Assembly: GCA_903921325.1 (NCBI GenBank)
Contig: CAIXPL010000028.1
Span: 135,829-199,828 of the forward strand
DNA length: 64,000 bases
Origin: an uncultured Pseudomonadota bacterium
GTDB taxonomy: Bacteria > Pseudomonadota > Gammaproteobacteria > Burkholderiales > SG8-39
Direction of reading: 5' to 3'
Under the pieces are notes generated by a model. That model did no database searches, was not told the DNA's origin, and saw nothing but the letters and a program-made list of their open reading frames with translations. The stretch's first letter is position 1, and every line of letters starts with the position of its first letter. This document shows positions 33,081 through 41,271 of this stretch, piece by piece. The position numbers and the translations under genes were made by a program.

Positions 33081-34019
33081 ATGAACCGTGATCCGATCCA
33101 TGACATCCCCACTTACAATTTGCTTGATGTTGCGGCCTCCCGTGGCAATGGCGTGGTGTGGCAGCGAATGAAGCCCGCAGGCCAACCTTGCTATTCGATG
33201 GAATTGCTCCACGAAATGCGCGCGCACGACGCGGCGCTGCAAGAAGGCGGCGGTATCGCGTTCGACAACGGCGAGCCGTTCAAAGTGAAGTACGTGGTGT
33301 ATGGCTCAAACGTCCCGGGTGTGTTCAATCTCGGCGGTGATCTGGCAACATTCATTGATCTGCACCTCGCCAAAGATCGTGTGCGCCTGAAGGCTTACGC
33401 CACTGCCTGTATCGACGTTCAATGGAATCGCTTGCAAAATCTCGGGCTGCCGCTGACAACCATCTCCTTGGTCGAAGGGCGTGCTTTCGGTGGTGGATTT
33501 GAAAACGCGCTGGCCTCGTCGGTGATTCTGGCCGACCGGGATTCGCAGTTTTCCTTCCCGGAGGTGGGTTTCAGCCTCTTCCCTGGAATGGGAGCGTACT
33601 CAATTCTCAAGCGTCGAATCGGACATGTCGAGGCGATGAAAATGATCATGTCTGGTGACCGCTACAGTGCTCAGGAACTTCACGATCTTGGCGTCATCCA
33701 CGCGCTTTTCAACCGTGGTGAAGGGGAAAAGGCAGTCTACGAATTCATTCGTGAACATGGTCGCCATTCGAACACCGCTTTTGCCATGCAAAAGGTTCGC
33801 AATCTCGTCGAGCCGATCACGCGTCGTGAACTGGATGATGTGGTTGAAGTATGGTGTGACGCCGTATTTAACATCAGCGAACGCGACCTCAAGGTGATGC
33901 GTAGCTATGTCAACATGCAGGTCAAGATGTGGAGCACCAAGCAGAAGGTAGAGATTCCGATTCCGCCGACCAAGGCGCGCAATGGGGTCGCTGTCGAATC
34001 GCAAGTTGCGGTGAATTGA
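33081..34019 (+). CDS. rpfF: DSF synthase RpfF (crotonase-fold)
   Basis: A 312-residue crotonase-fold enzyme starting at ATG 33081 after GCGAGG. 'PGVFNLGGDLATFIDL' (~residues 79-94) forms the oxyanion hole region, and the two catalytic glutamates of DSF synthases are at E141 ('AFGGGFENAL') and E161 ('FPEVGFSLFPGMGAYS'), the same numbering as I recall for Xanthomonas RpfF. Ordinary enoyl-CoA hydratases lack the 'FSLFPGMGAYS' context. RpfF dehydrates 3-hydroxyacyl-ACP and then releases the cis-2-unsaturated fatty acid signal as a thioesterase. It is about 23 residues longer than Xanthomonas RpfF. It sits between two RpfC-like kinases and is convergent with the second (17 bases apart). In known systems the RpfC receiver binds and restrains RpfF; that may also hold here. 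Confidence 0.93.
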   Translation: MNRDPIHDIPTYNLLDVAASRGNGVVWQRMKPAGQPCYSMELLHEMRAHDAALQEGGGIAFDNGEPFKVKYVVYGSNVPGVFNLGGDLATFIDLHLAKDRVRLKAYATACIDVQWNRLQNLGLPLTTISLVEGRAFGGGFENALASSVILADRDSQFSFPEVGFSLFPGMGAYSILKRRIGHVEAMKMIMSGDRYSAQELHDLGVIHALFNRGEGEKAVYEFIREHGRHSNTAFAMQKVRNLVEPITRRELDDVVEVWCDAVFNISERDLKVMRSYVNMQVKMWSTKQKVEIPIPPTKARNGVAVESQVAVN

Positions 34020-34036
34020 CCGGTTGACCCTGACCG

Positions 34037-36610
34037 TCACTCTGCCCGCGGTCTCGTCGCTCGTAACGCGGCGACACTGCGGGCAACGATGTCCTCGAGC
34101 CTGGACAGTAAAACCGCACCTGAGTCGCGCAATTCCTCGGGTTTCATTTGCTCGAGTGTTTCGCAAAGTGCGGCTGCAGAATGTGCCCCCAGGTTCATGC
34201 TGTTGCCCTTCAGCGCGTGGGCAGCATCCCAGAGGGCCGGGTAGTCGCCAGTTTCAAGTGATTGACGCAAATGGGCGAACACTTCGACCGCGTCGTCGGC
34301 ATAGGCTTGAATCAGCCGCTCGCCAAATCGCGCCGAATCCGCTTTGGCTACGGCGATCACACCAAGCAGTTGGGTCGGATCAACCAACAGATCATCATCA
34401 GCATCGCTTGGTTGCGATTCAGGTTGCGCGGACGCTGCAGTCGAGCCTGCAGGCAAGCGTCTCGCGTCGAGATCCTCTACTCGCAGTGGCACCGACCGTG
34501 GCGCAAATGCATCGACCATCGCACGGACCAAGCCCTCAAGCCGTAATGGCTTCGGTGCAATAGCGGTGAACCCCACACGCAAAGCACGTGCAATGGTCTC
34601 CTTGCGCACATCGGCTGACACCAGAACCGCGGGTACTACCGGGTCCGACGCAGCGGTTCGATAAAGATTGAGTGCTTCCAATCCGTCAAGATCCGGCATC
34701 TGATGATCAATCAAGAAAAGGTCAAAACTTCCGTCAGCGGCCTTTTCAAGAAATTCGTACCCCGATGTCGCAATAGCGTGCTCAATTCCCAGTTTTTCCA
34801 GCCAGGTTGCCATCATCAGGCGATTGACGCTGTTGTCGTCGACCAGAAGGACTCGCAAGAATTGTTGACCTCTGAGCATTGCCTTGGCTTTTGCCAGGAC
34901 ATCGTCCTCCGATGAATCGACATCATTCTGGATCGGGTCGAGTACGGGCAAACTTGCCAAGTCATTCGAGACCAGGTGTCCATCGGTGAGAGCTGCCAGC
35001 TCCGACGCGGACACTTCTGAGCAAACGCTGGCCGCAAATCCGGCCTCAGCGAAATCAGCGCTCAGCGCCGAAACATTGGTGATTGAAACCAGGTGACCAC
35101 GCGAGACCACATGCGGTGCGGCCGCGCGGAGCGCGTCACCGATGTGCCTGGCGGCTTGGAGTCCGATCGATTCCGGGGCCAACACCCAGAGCAGTTCTTT
35201 TGACAGATCGTTCAACCGGTCCAGGGCCAAGTCAAGCTGCCCTTCGACGACCACATCAAAACCCAACTGCTGAAAGCTGGAGACGACCGCGTGCTGAGGC
35301 GTGCCGAACATTCCGATTATCAAGACCGTCTGGTGGTCGCGCTTGGGACGATCAGTAAGCAAACTACCCTTCACCGGAATTTCCACTTCAAAAGAAGTAC
35401 CGCGCCCCAGATCGCTGCGCAACAGAATGTCGCCTCCCATGCGACGCGCAAGGTCTCGGGCGATGGTCGTGCCGAGCCCGGCACCGGCAGCCGAGCGATC
35501 TGTACTGGTGTGAATCTGGCTGAACTGGACGAACACTCGATCAAACTTGTCCTCTGCAATGCCAATGCCGGAGTCGCGCACACAGAACCGCAGTTGAAAC
35601 TCACTCGGGCTAAATTGGCCGTGGCTCACGGTCAATTCGATACTTCCAGAATCGGTAAATTTGACTGCGTTACCCAGCAGGTTAAGGAGAATTTCACGGA
35701 TCGATCGCTTGTCCAACCATACTTGCCGTGGGATGACCGGGTCCACGTCAAGGCGCATGCGCAAGTGGCGGCTTTGCGCTTGGACATCGACCGTACTCAT
35801 GCATTCGGTCAGCAACTCATGCAGGTCGACCAGGCTTAGTGTGACCGGATGATTTCCTGATTCGATACGCGAGATGTCTAGAACGCTCTCCACCAGATCG
35901 AGAAGCCCGGCACTTGAAGATCTGAGATTGCGCAGGTAGCCGGTTTGCTCGGCATTTAAGGGTGTCAGTTCCAGAAGCTGCGTGTGCCCAATGATGCCGT
36001 GCAACGGTGTTCGGAATTCATGCGACATCATGGCAACAAATGCGCTTTTAGCGCGGCTATGCTCTTCTGCGCGCGCCTTTTCCGCGTGCAGCAGGCCGAT
36101 CAGGCTGGCCGCGTATCTCGGAATCACCACGAGCGTGAACATCATCGCCGCCGATAGGACTGGATTGCTGCGCCAAAAGTCTTCCGTCGCCCAGACGGCC
36201 GCAAAACCGACCAGACTGAGAATTTGCGAGATATTCAGGTACTGCGTTCCATAGCGAAAACCATATCCAAGCGTAATCCAGAGAAATAAACCGATGCATG
36301 GCGCTGCCAATTCGCCGGACAAGAATAGGCAGAGCGTGAGCACGACGTTGTCGTGGATCGCGGCAGTAACGCGGCGCAGAGCGTTCTTGCGTGGTTTCGC
36401 GATGATCCAAGCGAGGAGCGCAAACGAAGCCAGCATTGACAGCGCCAGCGTGACCAGAGTGGCATGAAACTGGGCCGGATCCTCCGGAAAGAGATAGGCA
36501 ACAGCTGAAAAATACACCACAAGAAAGGCGACAATGCCAATCCGGATCAGGATCTGCACATGCTCCGAGTCCTCTCGGGCGAACAATCGCAATTTCAGTT
36601 CAGACCACAT
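34037..36610 (-). CDS. rpfC: DSF sensor hybrid histidine kinase RpfC (TM-HK-pseudoREC-REC-Hpt)
   Basis: An 857-residue hybrid kinase. Its N-terminus reads 'REDSEHVQILIRI' (residues 12-24), very close to the short periplasmic/juxtamembrane DSF-binding segment of Xanthomonas RpfC, followed by about five helices (to ~residue 171) with 'LGYGFRYGTQYL'. The H box is 'MMSHEFRTPLHGI' (H197); N, G1 and G2 boxes are present. Residues ~427-580 form a degenerate receiver-like domain without an acidic pocket, followed by a canonical receiver (Asp635 in 'LFLIDHQMPDLDG') and a C-terminal Hpt (H798 in 'AAHALKGNSMNLG'). The extra domain explains the length relative to Xanthomonas RpfC. Orientation convergent with rpfF matches the classic rpf locus. 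No rpfG (HD-GYP) gene follows. Confidence 0.9.
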   Translation of the reverse strand: MWSELKLRLFAREDSEHVQILIRIGIVAFLVVYFSAVAYLFPEDPAQFHATLVTLALSMLASFALLAWIIAKPRKNALRRVTAAIHDNVVLTLCLFLSGELAAPCIGLFLWITLGYGFRYGTQYLNISQILSLVGFAAVWATEDFWRSNPVLSAAMMFTLVVIPRYAASLIGLLHAEKARAEEHSRAKSAFVAMMSHEFRTPLHGIIGHTQLLELTPLNAEQTGYLRNLRSSSAGLLDLVESVLDISRIESGNHPVTLSLVDLHELLTECMSTVDVQAQSRHLRMRLDVDPVIPRQVWLDKRSIREILLNLLGNAVKFTDSGSIELTVSHGQFSPSEFQLRFCVRDSGIGIAEDKFDRVFVQFSQIHTSTDRSAAGAGLGTTIARDLARRMGGDILLRSDLGRGTSFEVEIPVKGSLLTDRPKRDHQTVLIIGMFGTPQHAVVSSFQQLGFDVVVEGQLDLALDRLNDLSKELLWVLAPESIGLQAARHIGDALRAAAPHVVSRGHLVSITNVSALSADFAEAGFAASVCSEVSASELAALTDGHLVSNDLASLPVLDPIQNDVDSSEDDVLAKAKAMLRGQQFLRVLLVDDNSVNRLMMATWLEKLGIEHAIATSGYEFLEKAADGSFDLFLIDHQMPDLDGLEALNLYRTAASDPVVPAVLVSADVRKETIARALRVGFTAIAPKPLRLEGLVRAMVDAFAPRSVPLRVEDLDARRLPAGSTAASAQPESQPSDADDDLLVDPTQLLGVIAVAKADSARFGERLIQAYADDAVEVFAHLRQSLETGDYPALWDAAHALKGNSMNLGAHSAAALCETLEQMKPEELRDSGAVLLSRLEDIVARSVAALRATRPRAE

Positions 36611-36735
36611 GGAATCATCCGATTTTGCTGAAGGGGAAGCAGGCCCCGCTTGCTAGAATAGGGCTAGTTCGTACATTGGGGCGACGGGGTTGCCTCCTGC
36701 CCTAAGGCTATTGAACCGTTCCGGGTTGAATTGCC

Positions 36736-37785
36736 ATGGGCAAATGCTCGGAATCGTTCATGCCCGAATCGTACCGCCTTCCACTGAATTGCCAAATGCT
36801 AACAAGGTCTGGGCAGGGTTCATTGCGCATTGCGCAATGGCTTTGTGGCGTGCTGCTCATCGGTGCGTGGCAGATAGCCTGTGCGCAGGGCTGGCCCGCC
36901 CGGCCCATACGCTTATTGGTCGGTCAAAGTACCGGTTCGTCACCTGACCTGATCGCGCGCCTGTTGGCCGAACGCCTGGCACCGCGGCTGGGCCAGTCGG
37001 TCCTGGTTGAAAATCGCGGTGGCGGCGACGGTGCCCTGGGCGCTCAGGCTGTGGCCCGTGCCGCACCCGATGGATTGACCCTTCTGTTCGGCACCGCCGG
37101 TGCACTGGTCGTCAATCAGTTCACGTTCAAATCCCTCGGTTACCTCCCCGAACGCGATCTGACCGGGGTCGCCATGATCGGCATGAGTCCGTTTATCGTG
37201 GTAGCCAACCCCGACATCAACCTGCGCTCGATTGCCGATCTGATTGCACTGGCGCGCAGCGCTCCTTCGCGGGTTGCCTTCACCAGCCCAGGGCCACGGT
37301 CCCTTCCTGGCATGATCGCTGAGATGTTTGCGGTGCAAGCCGGCGCCACAATGGTCAACGTGCCGAATAACGGCTCGATGGGGCTGCAAGACCTCATGAG
37401 CGGCCGCACGCAGTTCAGCGTGCAAGGCATTCCCGCTGTGACCGCCCCCCTGCGCGATCACCGGCTGGTCGCACTGGCGGTCACCGGCGCACGCCGGCTA
37501 CCGGAATTTGAGCACGTGCCAACTCTGGCCGAAACCTTTGCCGGTTTTGATTATGTGGGCTGGTTTGCGATCATGGCACCGAGCGGCACGCATCGCGACA
37601 TTGTTGATCGGCTCAATCTGGAAATCGAGCGCATCATCTCCAGTGCCGATGTATCCGCCCGCTTGCGCTTCCTCGGCATCTACCCGGAGCCCGGGCTCAG
37701 TGCGAGCGCGCTCGATCAGTTCATCGCACAGCATCGTGCCCGCTGGAGCGCTCTTGTGCAGTCTTTGCACATCGAACCACAATGA
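36736..37785 (+). CDS. Bug/TctC-type tripartite tricarboxylate transporter receptor (4)
   Basis: A Bug receptor of up to 349 residues. ATG codons at 36736, 36760 and 36796 are all in frame and none has a convincing ribosome site; the signal peptide 'IAQWLCGVLLIGAWQIACAQ' would be better placed from 36796. The mature protein begins 'RPIRLLVGQSTGSSPDLIAR', with 'VLVENRGGGDGALGAQAVA' and 'PDGLTLLFG' following. The stop overlaps the amidohydrolase start (ATGA at 37782), so receptor and enzyme are translationally coupled, which suggests that the receptor captures the amidohydrolase's substrate. Confidence 0.84.
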   Translation: MGKCSESFMPESYRLPLNCQMLTRSGQGSLRIAQWLCGVLLIGAWQIACAQGWPARPIRLLVGQSTGSSPDLIARLLAERLAPRLGQSVLVENRGGGDGALGAQAVARAAPDGLTLLFGTAGALVVNQFTFKSLGYLPERDLTGVAMIGMSPFIVVANPDINLRSIADLIALARSAPSRVAFTSPGPRSLPGMIAEMFAVQAGATMVNVPNNGSMGLQDLMSGRTQFSVQGIPAVTAPLRDHRLVALAVTGARRLPEFEHVPTLAETFAGFDYVGWFAIMAPSGTHRDIVDRLNLEIERIISSADVSARLRFLGIYPEPGLSASALDQFIAQHRARWSALVQSLHIEPQ

Positions 37786-39095
37786 TCGCTTCGACGGGAG
37801 CGCAACCCATGCATGCCCAATCAGACTGGTCACAGAATCGTCCGTTTGACCGTGTTCTTACCAACTGCCGGGTGATTGATCCCGCGAATCAAATCGACGG
37901 TCGGTGTGACGTTGCCATTCGTAATGGCGTGATCGCGGCGGTGGGCCCTGGCCTTGCGCACCAACCTTCGCGCGAGACCCTCGATTTGGGTGGCGCATTG
38001 GTCACGCCGGGCTTGATCGACGTGCACGTTCACGTCTATGAATGGGTGACCAATTTTGGCGTGCCGGCTGACGCCGCCGGCGTGCACTCCGGGGTCACGA
38101 CAGTCATCGACCAGGGCAGCGCAGGCGCCTGGACTTTTGGCGGCTTCAATGCCTTCGTAATAGAACCCGCGCAGACCGATGTGCGCTCGTTCGTTTCGAT
38201 CAATCTGGCCGGCGCGCTCAAAGGCGGCATGGAAGGTCCGCTACTGCACAACCCCGCCTTGGTGCGCATTGATGAGATCGTCGCGCTGGCCGCCGCCCAC
38301 CCGGGCCGCGTCGCGGGCATCAAATGCCATGGCGAATCAGGTTCTCAGTCCTACTGGGATCTCGATGTCTTGCGCCTCGCGGTGAAAGCAGGCGAGGCCA
38401 GCGGGCTTCCACTCTATATGCACACCGGCGAGCTGTTTCCGGTGGATGAATCGCGCCGGCCCGATCCGGATACGGTGGCGGCACGCGCACTCGCGCTGCT
38501 GCGACCGGGTGACATGGCCGCACACGTCTACAGTTGCATGCCCGATGGCATCATGGGCCGCGGCGACCAGGTGCCTGACTACCTGATTGAAGCACGTGAC
38601 CGCGGCGTCCTCTTTGACCTGGGCCATGGCATCAATCTGTCATTCCGCATTGCGCGCGCCATGATGGCCGCCGGCATCTATCCTGATACGCTGGGTAGTG
38701 ATGTCCATGGCGACTTCACCGCCTACCATGACTACTCCATTCTTGATTACAGCCTCATGGGGGGCGTCAACAAGATGGTGGCTCTGGGCATGCCGCTGAC
38801 TGACGCGATCGCCCGTGTCACGCTCAATCCGGCCAAATTCCTGAAAGATCCCTGCATTGGCAGCCTCACTCCCGGCATGCCAGCCAACATCACCGTGCTC
38901 GACAAGATCGAAGGCGACTGGAGCTATCGCGATGCCGAAGGTGAAGAACTGAATGTCACATCGCGCTGGGTGCCCGCGCTGGTGTTCCGCGCCGGACAGC
39001 GAATCGAACCCGATTGCGGCTTGCTCGCGGATCTGCTCAGCCCGGCCGCACGTCCGCGCGGCATCACCCGCTCGATGCGTCATGCGCAACGCTAA
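37782..39095 (+). CDS. Amidohydrolase/deacetylase family metallohydrolase (dihydroorotase-like)
   Basis: A 437-residue binuclear amidohydrolase. Ligands are visible: 'LIDVHVHVYEW' (HxH, ~residue 73), the bridging Lys in 'RVAGIKCHGES' (~180), His in 'LYMHTGELFP' (~216) and 'AAHVYSCMPDG' (~248), and Asp in 'LGSDVHGDFTAY' (~308). The pattern is closest to the EF_0837/PRK09237-type 'dihydroorotase-like' deacetylases, some of which act on N-acetyl- or carbamoyl-amino acids; the true substrate is unknown. The ATGA overlap start at 37782 is taken; an ATG at 37809 after GGGAG is an alternative. It lies between two Bug receptor genes, and its end overlaps or abuts the start of the next. Confidence 0.83.
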   Translation: MIASTGAQPMHAQSDWSQNRPFDRVLTNCRVIDPANQIDGRCDVAIRNGVIAAVGPGLAHQPSRETLDLGGALVTPGLIDVHVHVYEWVTNFGVPADAAGVHSGVTTVIDQGSAGAWTFGGFNAFVIEPAQTDVRSFVSINLAGALKGGMEGPLLHNPALVRIDEIVALAAAHPGRVAGIKCHGESGSQSYWDLDVLRLAVKAGEASGLPLYMHTGELFPVDESRRPDPDTVAARALALLRPGDMAAHVYSCMPDGIMGRGDQVPDYLIEARDRGVLFDLGHGINLSFRIARAMMAAGIYPDTLGSDVHGDFTAYHDYSILDYSLMGGVNKMVALGMPLTDAIARVTLNPAKFLKDPCIGSLTPGMPANITVLDKIEGDWSYRDAEGEELNVTSRWVPALVFRAGQRIEPDCGLLADLLSPAARPRGITRSMRHAQR

Positions 39096-39102
39096 CCGAT
39101 CG

Positions 39103-40140
39103 ATGAGGACGCCTGTGGGCGAGGCCGCTGGGCGCGCTTTCCGCACTCTGCGTTCCTTATGGAAAATGACCGTCGCGAGCGCGCTGGCGCTCGGTCTGGT
39201 GAGTGCGCAGGTTGCCGCGCAAGGTGCGAGCAGTGCCGCTGCCTCATTTCCGCGTCATCCGGTGCGGGTCATCGTGCAATACCCCCCAGGGGGTACGCCG
39301 GACGTGTACGGGCGCATCATGGCTGCTGAATTGAATACGCTCTGGGGCCAGCCGGTCAGTGTCGAGAATCGCACTGGCGCTGCCGGGGCCATCGGTACCG
39401 ATGCGGTTGCCAAGAGCGTACCGGATGGTTACACCCTGCTGTTTGCCGCCGATGCGCCCATCACGATCTCACCCAACCTGGGCATCCGCCTGCCCTACGA
39501 TCCGCAGGTGGATCTCGTGCCTATCGTCAATGTCATCCAGGGGCCGTTTACCTTGATGGTGCACCCCTCGGTACCGGCACATGATCTGAAAACCTGGCTC
39601 GCACTGATTCGCTCGCAGCCCGGCCGCTGGAGCTATGCCTCCTCGGGCACCGGCAGTAATCAGCATCTGGCCATGGAGTGGGTGCGTAATGCCGCTGGCC
39701 TTGATCTGGTGCACGTGCCCTATAAAGGCTTTGGTCAGGCACTGGCCGACGTGCTCTCCGGGCAAGTGCCCATGCTGTTTGCCGGCGTCACCGCGTCCAT
39801 CGGTCTGATCCAAACTGGCAAGCTGGTAGGCATTGCGGTATCCGGTGCCCACCGCGTTGCTGCCCTGCCCGATCTGCCCGCCATGGCCGAGGTTATTCCA
39901 GGCTTTGATGTGAGCGCCTGGTACGGATTCATGGCGGCCGCCGGAACGCCGCCTGACATCGTTCGCAAGATCAATACCGACGTGCGAGCGATAATAGCGC
40001 GCCCGGCATTTCAAGCTCGACTGAGCCGCGACGGCATCGAGGCGGTTGGCAACAGCCCCGAAGAGTTCGCCGCGCAGATCCGGCGCGATTCGGCGCAATG
40101 GGCGCGGGTTACCCAGGCAGCCGGTGTGAAGGCCGAGTAG
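39103..40140 (+). CDS. Bug/TctC-type tripartite tricarboxylate transporter receptor (5)
   Basis: A Bug receptor of ~345 residues. Candidate starts are ATG 39082 (inside the previous gene), ATG 39103 and GTG 39115, the last with AGGA five bases upstream; I use 39103. The signal peptide contains 'VASALALGLVSAQVAAQ', then 'HPVRVIVQYPPGGTPDVYGR', 'VSVENRTGAAGAIGTDAVAKS' region and 'PDGYTLLFA'. Two different Bug receptors bracketing one amidohydrolase in a single operon is unusual; they may bind substrate and product or two related substrates. An LLM oxidoreductase follows 41 bases downstream. Confidence 0.84.
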   Translation: MRTPVGEAAGRAFRTLRSLWKMTVASALALGLVSAQVAAQGASSAAASFPRHPVRVIVQYPPGGTPDVYGRIMAAELNTLWGQPVSVENRTGAAGAIGTDAVAKSVPDGYTLLFAADAPITISPNLGIRLPYDPQVDLVPIVNVIQGPFTLMVHPSVPAHDLKTWLALIRSQPGRWSYASSGTGSNQHLAMEWVRNAAGLDLVHVPYKGFGQALADVLSGQVPMLFAGVTASIGLIQTGKLVGIAVSGAHRVAALPDLPAMAEVIPGFDVSAWYGFMAAAGTPPDIVRKINTDVRAIIARPAFQARLSRDGIEAVGNSPEEFAAQIRRDSAQWARVTQAAGVKAE

Positions 40141-40181
40141 CGTATGCTGCGCGGCGATCAAGCAATAGGAGGCATTGGATT

Positions 40182-41258
40182 GTGAGTACGGCAGCGCAAG
40201 GCATGCGGTTTTCCCTGTTCGACTGGCTCGATGAATCGGGCCGTGGCTTCGCCACTACCTACGATGAGCGGCTGCGGGTACTTGAGAGTGCCGATCGCCT
40301 CGGGTTCTATGCCTATATGCTGGCCGAACACCACGGCACGTCGCTGTCGACGACGCCCTCGCCCAATCTGTTCCTGAGCGCGGTGGCGCAACATACCCAA
40401 CGGCTGCGACTGGGTGCGCTCACATGGCTGCTGCCACTTTATCAGCCGCTGCGCCTGCTCGAAGAATTGTGCATGCTCGATCAAATGAGCCATGGCCGCC
40501 TCGAGCTTGGCATCAGTCGCGGCTCTTCACCCAATGAGGGCAAACGGCTCGGTGTCGAACGCGACGATTCGCGCGCCCGCTTTGAGGAAGTGCTGAAATT
40601 GCTGCTGATGGGATTCACCAAAGGCGAACTCGATTTTGAGGGTGAATTCCATACCTACGAGCATGTCAAAACGCGCTTTCGTCCCTTCCAGTCACCCTAT
40701 CCGCCGATCTGGTACCCGACCTCGAGCCTCGATTCAATGAAATGGGCAGGCGCTCAGGGCTGCAATGTGGCCGTCTCGCTGCTCCTCTCACCCGATCTGG
40801 ATCACGCGCAATCAATGTTTGAATCCTGGCGCCAGGCACTGGATGCCCATCGCCACGACGCCGGCCGGCTGAACGCACACGTCGCAGTACCCGAATGCGC
40901 CCTGACCACCCATGTCTATGTTGCCGATACCGACGCTCAGGCGATGGAAGAAGGCCGCGCCGGGTTCAAGGTGTTCAACGACAATTACACCCGTCGCTAT
41001 ATCGAAATCGGTCAAGGCGCCAAGTTTGCGAATCGACCGACCTTTGACCAGTTTGTCGAGCAGCGCCGGTTGTTGTGCGGGTCGCCTGAAACCGTGCGCC
41101 GCACACTGAGTGAGCACGTCGCGCGGTTCGGGGTCAATCATTTCATCGGCGCATTCACCTTTGGCAGCCTGTCCGAGGCACAGACCAGGCATTCGCTTGA
41201 ACTGTTCGCCGCCGAAGTGATGCCGGCATTCAAGGCGCGCAGCGCAGAGTCCGCCTGA
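40182..41258 (+). CDS. LLM class flavin-dependent oxidoreductase (luciferase-like) (1)
   Basis: A 358-residue bacterial-luciferase-fold protein. The GTG at 40182 follows AGGAGG with good spacing and is preferred to the longer frame; ATG 40203 is another option. Features: 'FSLFDWLDESGRGFA', 'YAYMLAEHHGTSLSTTPSPN' (~residues 43-62), 'LGALTWLLPLYQPLRLLEE' and 'LELGISRGSSPNEG'. The 'AEHH' segment is typical of FMN-dependent monooxygenases such as alkanal- or nitrilotriacetate-type enzymes. It closes the Bug-amidohydrolase-Bug-LLM operon, suggesting oxidation of the imported compound or its hydrolysis product. A partner flavin reductase is not encoded here. Confidence 0.86.
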   Translation: MSTAAQGMRFSLFDWLDESGRGFATTYDERLRVLESADRLGFYAYMLAEHHGTSLSTTPSPNLFLSAVAQHTQRLRLGALTWLLPLYQPLRLLEELCMLDQMSHGRLELGISRGSSPNEGKRLGVERDDSRARFEEVLKLLLMGFTKGELDFEGEFHTYEHVKTRFRPFQSPYPPIWYPTSSLDSMKWAGAQGCNVAVSLLLSPDLDHAQSMFESWRQALDAHRHDAGRLNAHVAVPECALTTHVYVADTDAQAMEEGRAGFKVFNDNYTRRYIEIGQGAKFANRPTFDQFVEQRRLLCGSPETVRRTLSEHVARFGVNHFIGAFTFGSLSEAQTRHSLELFAAEVMPAFKARSAESA

Positions 41259-41271
41259 GCAAAGAGCGATC

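Noticed and set aside
33081-34019. RpfF-like gene read as an ordinary enoyl-CoA hydratase
   Set aside because: The Glu pair spacing (141/161), the 'FSLFPGMGAYS' context and the RpfC-like kinase neighbours all point to DSF synthase; no beta-oxidation genes are adjacent.
35291-35839. Plus-strand ORF of 182 residues opposite rpfC
   Set aside because: It lies wholly antisense to a well-supported kinase with conserved motifs and has no recognisable protein features.
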